Origin: Balneolaceae bacterium
GTDB lineage: Bacteria; Bacteroidota; Rhodothermia; Balneolales; Balneolaceae
Assembly (NCBI GenBank): GCA_003555185.1
Contig: PWFZ01000024.1
Location: forward strand, 1-9,908
Reading direction: 5' to 3'
Length of the DNA stretch: 9,908 bases
The position numbers were made by a program, and so were the translations under genes. The notes under the pieces were generated by a model. That model was given only the letters and a program-made list of their open reading frames with translations. It ran no database searches and was not told where the DNA came from. Shown here one piece after another: positions 1-4,967 of this stretch (positions within the stretch are counted from its first letter, which is position 1; each line of letters begins with the position of its first letter).

Positions 1-246
1 AGAGCCTTACAGGAATCTATTATGAGTCATTTTCAGGATGTATATGTCTCTCCCTATCTTGTGGTTGGAGCAACGGATTCCCGGCATTTTATCCCTGTTG
101 CAGATAATGTTTATCGATTCTCCCCAATGGAATTAGATAATGAGGACCTCGGTATTGTTCACGGTATAAATGAGCGAATTGGGGTTGACAACTACCTAAA
201 CTCCATTCGATTTTATTCAGACTTTATCCAAAAAACCACGCAGTAG
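1..246 (+). CDS. M20 family metallopeptidase, C-terminal fragment
   Basis: The reading frame is open from base 1 to the TAG at 244-246 and gives the last 81 residues of a protein whose start lies outside the window. The fragment resembles the C-terminus of the carboxypeptidase-S/PM20D1-like branch of M20 zinc peptidases. It carries the TDSRHF stretch (about residues 26-31), whose His is expected to be a metal ligand in this family, then VYRFSP and an IHGINERI-like segment (VHGINERI), and ends with a helix typical of the family. Such enzymes hydrolyse peptides or N-acyl amino acids using a two-zinc centre. The ATG at 22 is internal and should not be taken as the start. No signal peptide can be judged because the N-terminus is missing. 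The family call is from remembered motifs, and the substrate is unknown. Confidence 0.85.
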   Translation, partial: RALQESIMSHFQDVYVSPYLVVGATDSRHFIPVADNVYRFSPMELDNEDLGIVHGINERIGVDNYLNSIRFYSDFIQKTTQ

Positions 247-354
247 GTTCTTGGGCAATCCGAGTTCAATAAAAAATGCGGTTTGGGAATTTATAGAAAT
301 GTGACTCTTTCTTTATAATTGAACAATCTGCCATCCGCTTTTTTTTACGTATTT

Positions 355-387
355 AATGATTAATGAATTCACAATTCATCTATCATT
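355..387 (+). promoter_or_regulatory. AT-rich hairpin abutting the DUF3047 start codon
   Basis: Two 15-nt arms (355-369 and 373-387) can pair at 13 of 15 positions around a 3-nt loop. The second arm ends at the base before the ATG at 388. No Shine-Dalgarno sequence is visible. A hairpin in this position could influence ribosome access, but it is AT-rich and may be chance. The structure is read directly; any function is inference. Confidence 0.3.
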
Positions 388-1179
388 ATGGACTCTCTTT
401 TTCTCAAATTTTCTCTCTCCTTTTTTGCACTGCTGTTGCTCAATAGCACAAGTAATACCTTTGCCCAAACTACAATTACGCTCAACAGTTCTGAATCTAG
501 TTCATTTGTTCTCGATCCTGAAAATTTTGATCCGGAAGACGAAGAGAACTCACTGTTTAAATCCCAACCCCTCGGCAATATTGATCACACTACCTATACC
601 CGATATGAGCGAGAAGATGGATCCATAGTTATCAAAGCAGAAAGCGTAGAATCCGCCTCCGGGCTGGTGGTCCCTATCGATGCAGATCCCAACGAGTTTC
701 GATACATACAGTGGGAATGGAAAATAGGATCTGTTTTGGAAAAGGGTGATCTCACAAAAAAAAGCGGTGATGATTATGCAGCAAGAATTTATATTACCTT
801 CAATTACGATCCATCTGATCTTGGATTCAGAGACAGGCTTCGTTATCGCGCCATCCGCATGTTTACGTCGTTTGATGTCCCTCTTAGGTCTTTAAATTAC
901 TTATGGGCAAACAAGGCAGAAAAGGGCACTTTTGCCGGAAGTCCTTATACTGATTGGGTGCAACTCGTGGCAGTGCAGTCAGGAAATGACAATGCCGGGA
1001 CCTGGCAAATTGAAACCCGGAATATTTTGGAAGACTATCGAAAAGCATTCGGTGAGGAACCACCCAGAATTACCGGAATCTCCATCATGACCGATTCCGA
1101 CGACACCAAAAGCAGTGCGGTAGCGTATTATGGCAAAATCACACTTTCCACTACACAGGATTTTTCTTCTGAGCTTTAG
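388..1179 (+). CDS. secreted DUF3047 family protein
   Basis: The protein has 263 residues. A hydrophobic signal peptide occupies residues 1-26, with likely cleavage after FA before QTT. The body matches the DUF3047 pattern as I remember it: the WEWK core at residues 109-112, then GDLTKKSGDDYAARIYITF, LNYLWAN, a YTDWVQLVAVQSG segment, RNILEDYRKAFGEEPP and GISIMTDSDD followed by AVAYYGKITL at the C-terminus. These strands suggest a periplasmic, all-beta, jelly-roll-like ligand-binding fold. No catalytic residues are established for the family, so function is unknown. The start at 388 is chosen because it gives a complete signal peptide; the other-frame ATG at 356 does not. The last 29 bp overlap the convergent membrane protein gene, and a decayed copy of this 3' end lies at 3432-3495. 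The family call is firm; the role is not. Confidence 0.85.
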   Translation: MDSLFLKFSLSFFALLLLNSTSNTFAQTTITLNSSESSSFVLDPENFDPEDEENSLFKSQPLGNIDHTTYTRYEREDGSIVIKAESVESASGLVVPIDADPNEFRYIQWEWKIGSVLEKGDLTKKSGDDYAARIYITFNYDPSDLGFRDRLRYRAIRMFTSFDVPLRSLNYLWANKAEKGTFAGSPYTDWVQLVAVQSGNDNAGTWQIETRNILEDYRKAFGEEPPRITGISIMTDSDDTKSSAVAYYGKITLSTTQDFSSEL

Positions 1180-1918
1180 TCTTAGTTATTGAGCCATTAT
1201 TAGACCCAGCCTTCCCTGAATTGATGTTTTTAGTTTTACCGGTTTCTTTTGGGAGGCTAATCGAGTACAGGCACAAAAGTATTGCTGCATAAAATTCAAA
1301 CATTTCTTCAATAACCATTCTCGGCGGGGTATTTTCTTTTAGATCCACAAGAATGGCAACCACCAAGAACAAGCCAAACAAAACCAAGTATCTGCCCGGA
1401 ACCGTTTCTAATGTATTCATGGACAGTTCATTTAAGGTATATTTACCCTGGTATAGGAAAATTGCCAGTGCAACGATTAATGACCCCACAACGATTGCAA
1501 TTGTGCCGTGATAGCCAAAAATACTTTCGAAAAAAAGATAGGCAACTGCAAACAGATCATGAGCAGAATCTACTTGCCAACCCATTATAGACGGATAATT
1601 AAAATCAAATATCCTTTCGCCAAAACTTATTTCATCCAAAAAACCAAGGAAGCCAAGAAAGGCGACCAACATTGAAAGCTTCTTCCATTTCTTGTTTTTT
1701 TTCACTGCCCAAATTCCAAGAAAACCGGCTGTTAGAAAACCAAGGGCGCTCAGGTTTTCAATTAGATTGTCTTCCTCAATTATTAAATTAAGGTGTTGGG
1801 GAAACCAAAAATATATGATGTAGGAAATAACTATACCTAAAAAAGCAAACGTCAGGAAATAGTTAACTTCTTTAGTAAAAAAATTCTTAATCGTCTGTTT
1901 CATCTGATCCTGACTCAT
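1151..1918 (-). CDS. polytopic membrane protein, copy A (unknown function)
   Basis: A 255-residue protein with about six or seven hydrophobic segments (roughly 21-39, 55-72, 81-94, 121-134, 138-156, 177-193, 203-222). Polar motifs interrupt them: EEDNLIENL (48-56), LDEISFGERIF (94-104), VDSAHDLF (116-123) and IEEMFEF (203-209). This ED..xE / DExSxGxR / H / EExxE layout is shared with a widespread uncharacterised bacterial membrane family, often seen as a GEEISWGQR-type motif followed by an N-LHN segment. Clustered acidic and His residues at the membrane face could bind metal, but that is inference. The C-terminal tail is Lys/Asn/Ser rich and charged, and its last codons are antisense to the DUF3047 gene. 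It is very similar to the protein at 2189-2944, with differences concentrated in the tail. No Shine-Dalgarno site is evident; the start is chosen because both copies begin alike at this Met. Confidence 0.85.
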   Translation of the reverse strand: MSQDQMKQTIKNFFTKEVNYFLTFAFLGIVISYIIYFWFPQHLNLIIEEDNLIENLSALGFLTAGFLGIWAVKKNKKWKKLSMLVAFLGFLGFLDEISFGERIFDFNYPSIMGWQVDSAHDLFAVAYLFFESIFGYHGTIAIVVGSLIVALAIFLYQGKYTLNELSMNTLETVPGRYLVLFGLFLVVAILVDLKENTPPRMVIEEMFEFYAAILLCLYSISLPKETGKTKNINSGKAGSNNGSITKTKAQKKNPV

Positions 1919-2053
1919 ACTAAATACAGTTAAATTATTTAAATTGTCCGCTCAAATCTCACCTCATTTTATCTCTTCCATAATTAGTCACAAAAACCTA
2001 GCCTGTAACCCATTTCCCCATAAATGCGATACATATATATAGGTAGATGTAAC
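1212..2053. repeat. long direct repeat, copy A
   Basis: These ~842 bp align colinearly with 2238-3078. The repeat covers almost all of the membrane protein gene plus ~135 bp upstream of its start. It begins near the 3' end of the coding region, where the two C-terminal tails diverge, and ends at a shared TGTAAC. The copies differ by scattered substitutions, many silent, so the duplication is not recent or has diverged under protein-level constraint. Confidence 0.85.
1987..2053 (-). promoter_or_regulatory. conserved upstream block, copy A
   Basis: This 67-nt block matches 3012-3078 better than the flanking DNA does. It includes a perfect 21-nt match at 1987-2007 (starting GTCACAAAAACC on +), a shared CCATAAATG, a shared TACATATAT and a terminal TGTAAC. 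It begins 69 nt upstream of the start codon, against 68 nt in copy B. Position and conservation suggest promoter, operator or 5' leader sequence for the leftward gene. No canonical -33/-7 pair of the Bacteroidota type can be assigned with confidence. Confidence 0.5.
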
Positions 2054-2188
2054 AAATACAGGGCAATTGAGGCCGAATTCTCAAATTAGCTTTGATGAAC
2101 CTTCTCTATAGCCAAAGCCTGATTTAGATTACAATGAGGCATTTGGTGGTATAAAAGCCCCTTTCCATTCACGTTTTTTTCGATATTT

Positions 2189-2944
2189 TTAAATCGAACT
2201 CGGGTCTTTTGTTTTTATTTCATCAGTTGGGCTAGTTTTCCCTGCACTGATGTTTTTCGTTTTACCGGTTTCTTTAGGAAGGCTAATCGAGTACAGGCAC
2301 AAAAGTATTGCCGCATAAAACTCAAACATTTCCTCAATAACCATTCGCGGCGGGATATTTTCCTTTAGGTCCACAATAAGGGCAACCGCCAGGAACAAGC
2401 CAAACAAAACCAGGTATCTGCCCGGAACTGTTTCAACTGTATTCATGGTCAGTTCATTTAAGGTATATTTACCCTGGTATAGGAAAAGTGCTAATGCTAT
2501 GGTCACTGACCCCACAACAAGTGCAATCGTGCCGTGATAGCCAATAATACTTTCGGAAAAAAGATAGGCCACTGCAAACAGATCATGAGCAGAATCTACT
2601 TGCCACCCCATTATAGACGGATAATTAAAATCAGATAATCTGTCACCAAAACTTATTTCATCTAAAAAGCCAAGGAAGCCAAGAAAGGCCACCAACATTG
2701 AAAGCTTCCTCCATTTTTTGTTTTTTTTCACTGCCCAAATTCCAAGTAAACCGGCTGTTAGAAAACCAAGGGCACTCAGGTTTTCAATTAGATTGTCCTC
2801 CTGAATTATTAAATAAAGGTATTGGGGGAACCAAAAATATATGATGTATGAAATGACTATACCTAAAAAAGCAAATATCAGGAAATAGTTAACTTCTTTA
2901 GTAAAAAAGTTTTTAATCGTCTGTTTTATCTGTTCCTGGTTCAT
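2189..2944 (-). CDS. polytopic membrane protein, copy B (unknown function)
   Basis: A 251-residue paralogue of the protein at 1151-1918. It is colinear over about the first 230 residues, with the same hydrophobic segments and motifs retained: EDNLIENL, LDEISFGDR, VDSAHDLF, and IEEMFEF before the last membrane span. Substitutions are mostly conservative, such as GERIFDF to GDRLSDF and FFESIFG to FSESIIG. Retention of all polar motif residues suggests both copies are functional. The tails diverge after the shared KETGKTKNI: here the end is short and acidic/polar (KTKDPSSI), whereas copy A has a longer Lys-rich tail. A purine-rich AAAAAGGAGTGAG lies ~45 nt upstream of the ATG, too far to act as its Shine-Dalgarno site. 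The family is recognised by motif pattern only and function is unknown. Confidence 0.85.
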   Translation of the reverse strand: MNQEQIKQTIKNFFTKEVNYFLIFAFLGIVISYIIYFWFPQYLYLIIQEDNLIENLSALGFLTAGLLGIWAVKKNKKWRKLSMLVAFLGFLGFLDEISFGDRLSDFNYPSIMGWQVDSAHDLFAVAYLFSESIIGYHGTIALVVGSVTIALALFLYQGKYTLNELTMNTVETVPGRYLVLFGLFLAVALIVDLKENIPPRMVIEEMFEFYAAILLCLYSISLPKETGKTKNISAGKTSPTDEIKTKDPSSI

Positions 2945-3078
2945 GCTAAATACGTTTTAAAGTATTTGAATTACCCGATCAAACTCACTCCTTTTTAGCC
3001 CTTTAATATTTGTCACAAAAACCTAGCCTGTACACAGTTTTTCCATAAATGTGGTACATATATGTATGTATGTGTAAC
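2238..3078. repeat. long direct repeat, copy B
   Basis: The partner of 1212-2053, 841 bp in the same orientation. It includes the coding region from near its 3' end, the start and the conserved upstream block. Similarity ends abruptly on both sides: before 2238 the tail coding sequence is unrelated to copy A, and after 3078 no homology to 2054-2188 was found. Confidence 0.85.
3012..3078 (-). promoter_or_regulatory. conserved upstream block, copy B
   Basis: The second instance of the 67-nt block, with the same internal order: the 21-nt identical segment at 3012-3032, then CCATAAATG, then a TACATATATGTATGTATG tract, then TGTAAC. Its distance to the start codon at 2944 is one nucleotide shorter than in copy A. 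The ATGT-rich alternating tract is expanded compared with copy A. It is probably part of the promoter or leader of the leftward gene, by inference from conservation. Confidence 0.5.
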
Positions 3079-3431
3079 AGTACGAGAGTTATTGTCCCTG
3101 TTTTTTTGAAGCTAAAGTTCATCAACCGCTACATTAGTGATCCCGGAATAATCCCCCCTGTCGGCAGATAGTTACTGATACCCACAGTATCAATGAGTTA
3201 AAGGGTTAAGTCATCTTGAGGGCTATATTGACACGTCCGAAACCATCTTCCGGATGGAGTCGGATAAAGTTTTAGATGGGTTTCAAGGGAAACAGAAAAG
3301 AACAAATAGCGGGTGTTACAATTTACCACGCCAAATTTTAATAAGTGTGTAATTATTATACAGTTGCCTACAAACCTATCCTAACCTTATGTTAAAATCT
3401 ACTAGCCAAGGTCTTATATTTAGAATAGGCT
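3079..3431. other. gene-free spacer with a small hairpin
   Basis: About 350 bp with no convincing reading frame on either strand. One compact inverted structure is visible at 3236-3264: TCCGA pairs with TCGGA outside, and CCATC with GATGG inside, around a 5-nt loop. The stretch before the relic at 3432 is AT-rich. It may be decayed DNA left from an older DUF3047 gene, but I could not align it to 388-1100. Confidence 0.45.
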
Positions 3432-3495
3432 GACACCAAGAGCAGGTGCCGTAGCGTACTATAGGAATGTCACACTGCCACCACCGATTTTTCTG
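3432..3495 (+). pseudogene. relic of a DUF3047 3' end
   Basis: This segment aligns by eye with 1104-1169, the last part of the DUF3047 gene. Both run GACACCAA, AGCAG, TGC, GTAGCGTA, TAT, then TCACACT, and end in ATTTTTCT; roughly three quarters of positions match. One extra G near 3445 shifts the frame. After correcting it, the translation reads GAVAYYRNVTLP, matching AVAYYGKITL of the intact protein. The rest of the gene is not recognisable upstream. It lies just past the 3' end of the leftward YgjV-like gene, as the intact copy lies just past a leftward gene. Confidence 0.7.
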
Positions 3496-3522
3496 GTGAA
3501 ATTCAGCATCTCTAAAATGGGT

Positions 3523-4143
3523 TTACAGAGCCAGTATATAGGCGTTGTCTTTCCGGACAAATCCCATCTCATCGAGATATTCATTATGCTGATCACTACC
3601 GGGGCTGGCAACGATCTTTTTGATACCTTCGGCTCTGAAGAAATCTACTTTTTCATTGAACAAAAAACTCCCGATTTTAAAATCACGATATTGGGGAAGT
3701 ACAAAATCTAGATCCACAGAAAGAACTCCCTCCTTGTCTAAATTCCCCATCAGCAAACCTGCAGGAACCATATCGCGAAGCACAAAAATGTTCAATTGAT
3801 TCTTGTTGGTTTCCGGTGAGAAATCGGGCTGAAAAGTTTTCATCTGCTTCTTATAAAAATCAATAAATGCATTCAGATATTCACTGCCGGGTGTCACTTT
3901 TAAAAGCTTGAAATATTCGTCTGCCGTATAAATTTTTGTCAGGTAGTAAATATTGATCAACACAATAAATCCATTCATCCCGGCAACGGGGATTGACCCA
4001 ATGAGCACTCCATAAAGTGAAAAAGTAGCCGCACCAATCATGTTTACGATTCGAAGCTGTACAATTTTGCTCATCATCAGTGATACCGCCACCAAAACTG
4101 AGGCAGCATAACCGATGAGTTCGTAGATAAATGTCGTTTCCAT
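3523..4143 (-). CDS. YgjV-like membrane domain fused to a GNAT-like domain
   Basis: A 206-residue protein. The N-terminal ~72 residues hold three hydrophobic segments (about 7-24, 33-50, 55-71) with the R-x-x-N-x-x-G-A...LYG...IP...N-G...N-x-YYL pattern of YgjV-type inner membrane proteins. After a linker, residues ~115-206 look like a GNAT acyltransferase fold: a LNIFVLRD strand, a VLSVDLDFVLPQYRD strand running into the motif-A-like Q-x-R-x-x-K-I-G-S segment (151-159), a following helix, a KKIVAS strand, and an N-E-Y-L...MGF motif (187-195). The acyl-CoA loop is slightly atypical because the usual G-x-G/A is K-I-G-S. The protein may modify something at the inner face of the membrane, but substrate and activity are unknown. 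It is divergent from the RAYT gene, with a REP palindrome in the shared spacer. No Shine-Dalgarno site is seen. Confidence 0.75.
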   Translation of the reverse strand: METTFIYELIGYAASVLVAVSLMMSKIVQLRIVNMIGAATFSLYGVLIGSIPVAGMNGFIVLINIYYLTKIYTADEYFKLLKVTPGSEYLNAFIDFYKKQMKTFQPDFSPETNKNQLNIFVLRDMVPAGLLMGNLDKEGVLSVDLDFVLPQYRDFKIGSFLFNEKVDFFRAEGIKKIVASPGSDQHNEYLDEMGFVRKDNAYILAL

Positions 4144-4180
4144 ATTACTAAAAGAGTCAGTTTTTTTGAGGAGTGAGTTC

Positions 4181-4214
4181 AGACCTGACAGGTTTTTAAA
4201 AACCTGTCAAGTCT
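4181..4214. repeat. left REP palindrome
   Basis: A 34-bp inverted repeat without a loop. The left arm is AGACCTGACAGGTTTTT and the right arm AAAAACCTGTCAAGTCT, giving 16 of 17 pairs. It sits between the divergent starts of the YgjV-like gene (38 bp away) and the RAYT gene (61 bp from the ATG). The matching right copy is at 4924-4957. Confidence 0.9.
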
Positions 4215-4275
4215 CCCCACTATTATTTTTTACTGTAAGGAATTGGCTTTTGGTGGATCCTACTATAAAAGAAAA

Positions 4276-4902
4276 ATGACACAACACCAACCCCCACTGG
4301 AACCCGGCCTAATGTACCACATCTGGACACATGCCAACGGCAGCGAAAATCTTTTTCGTACCGAAGAAAACTACAAGTACTTTTTGGATAAGTACAGCTA
4401 TTACATCCAACCCGTTGCAGAAACCTACGCGTATTGCTTAATGCCGAATCATGTACACCTGATGGTGAAGATGAAGGAGCAAGATGAGATGTTAGATTTT
4501 ATACGATTGAAGAAGTCGAATTCAACCCTCCAAGGGATTAAAGACCTGACAGGTTTTGCTTCCAAACAATTTAGCAACTTATTTAATGCATATGCAAAAT
4601 CATACAACAAGATGTATCAGCGCAGAGGATCCCTTTTTGAAAGGCCTTTCAAACGTAAACCCATCAACACCGATTCATATTTCGCAACTCTCATCGCCTA
4701 TATTCATAATAACTCTGTTCACCATGGTTTTACGGAGCATCCAAATGAATGGCCCCACAGCTCCTGGCATGCCTACATGCAAGACAAGCCTACCAACATC
4801 AAAAGAGATGAAGGAATAGAATGGTTTGGAAATAAAAACAATTTCATAAACTTTCACCGTGAAATCAGAATGGAGAAATTAATCTCCTTATTTGAGGAGT
4901 GA
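4276..4902 (+). CDS. REP-associated tyrosine transposase (RAYT, Y1/HUH family)
   Basis: A 208-residue protein counted from the ATG at 4276. A TTG at 4243 could extend it by 11 residues, but family members start shortly before the LExGxxYHI motif, here LEPGLMYHI. The HUH motif is H59-V60-H61 within YCLMPNHVHLMV. The catalytic tyrosine is probably Tyr106 in FNAYAKSYNK, with Tyr110 the alternative. RRGSLFERPFKRKPI, IAYIHNN and the HPNEWPHSSWHAY segment follow in the usual order, ending with DEGIEWFG. These enzymes cleave and join single-stranded REP DNA through a 5'-phosphotyrosine link and are generally single-copy housekeeping relatives of IS200/IS605 transposases. All key residues are present, so it is probably active. 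Residues 89-94 (KDLTGF) are encoded by DNA identical to a REP arm. Length is normal for the family. Confidence 0.9.
   Translation: MTQHQPPLEPGLMYHIWTHANGSENLFRTEENYKYFLDKYSYYIQPVAETYAYCLMPNHVHLMVKMKEQDEMLDFIRLKKSNSTLQGIKDLTGFASKQFSNLFNAYAKSYNKMYQRRGSLFERPFKRKPINTDSYFATLIAYIHNNSVHHGFTEHPNEWPHSSWHAYMQDKPTNIKRDEGIEWFGNKNNFINFHREIRMEKLISLFEE
4542..4557 (+). repeat. REP half-site inside the RAYT coding sequence
   Basis: The 16 nt AGACCTGACAGGTTTT are identical to the left arm of the palindrome at 4181-4197 apart from its final T. They lie in frame and encode part of K-D-L-T-G-F, immediately before the conserved SKQFSNLFNAY segment. No matching opposite arm follows, so this is a half-site and not a full hairpin. 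Confidence 0.8.
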
Positions 4903-4908
4903 GTTAAA

Positions 4909-4957
4909 GGCCTGACAGAGTTTAGACCTGACAGGTTTCTAAAAACCTGTCAGGTCT
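4909..4957. repeat. right REP palindrome with an adjacent degenerate half-site
   Basis: The 34-bp palindrome occupies 4924-4957 (arms AGACCTGACAGGTTTCT and AAAAACCTGTCAGGTCT, 16 of 17 pairs). It is preceded at 4909-4923 by GGCCTGACAGAGTTT, an imperfect partial copy of the left arm. It lies between the convergent ends of the RAYT gene and the S9 peptidase gene, 10 bp from the latter's stop, so it may also end transcription from both sides. Confidence 0.88.
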
Positions 4958-4967
4958 TCCCACTAAC

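Larger units (their letters stand above)
4165..4965 (+). mobile_element. REP-RAYT unit
   Basis: A single Y1 transposase gene lies between two versions of the same composite block. The left block (4165-4222) has a 15-nt segment TTTGAGGAGTGAGTT, a 34-bp palindrome and CCCACTA. The right block (4891-4965) has the same 15-mer, an extra degenerate half palindrome, the 34-bp palindrome and CCCACTA. In the right block the 15-mer forms the last three sense codons and the stop of the transposase. This matches REP-associated tyrosine transposase loci, where the enzyme acts on REP hairpins with a short guide sequence 5' of the stem. Boundaries are set by the shared sequence; real cleavage points are not known. 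Confidence 0.7.

Noticed and set aside
22..246. Treating the ATG at 22 as the start of a 74-residue gene
   Set aside because: The frame is open to base 1 and the sequence is the tail of an M20 peptidase, so this Met is internal.
314..321. TATAATTG as a -7 element for the DUF3047 gene
   Set aside because: It matches TAnnTTTG with one mismatch, but the nearest TTTG lies 28 nt upstream, too far for a standard -33 element.
2178..2198. Hairpin TTCGAT/ATCGAA at the stop of membrane protein copy B as a terminator
   Set aside because: The stem is only 6 bp, overlaps the stop codon, and in the direction of transcription is followed by A's, not T's.
3496..3711. A 71-residue rightward reading frame
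   Set aside because: It is antisense to the YgjV-like/GNAT gene and shows no recognisable features.
4243..4275. TTG start for the RAYT gene
   Set aside because: Family members begin just before the LExGxxYHI motif, and the ATG at 4276 fits that; the 11 extra residues look unrelated to the family.
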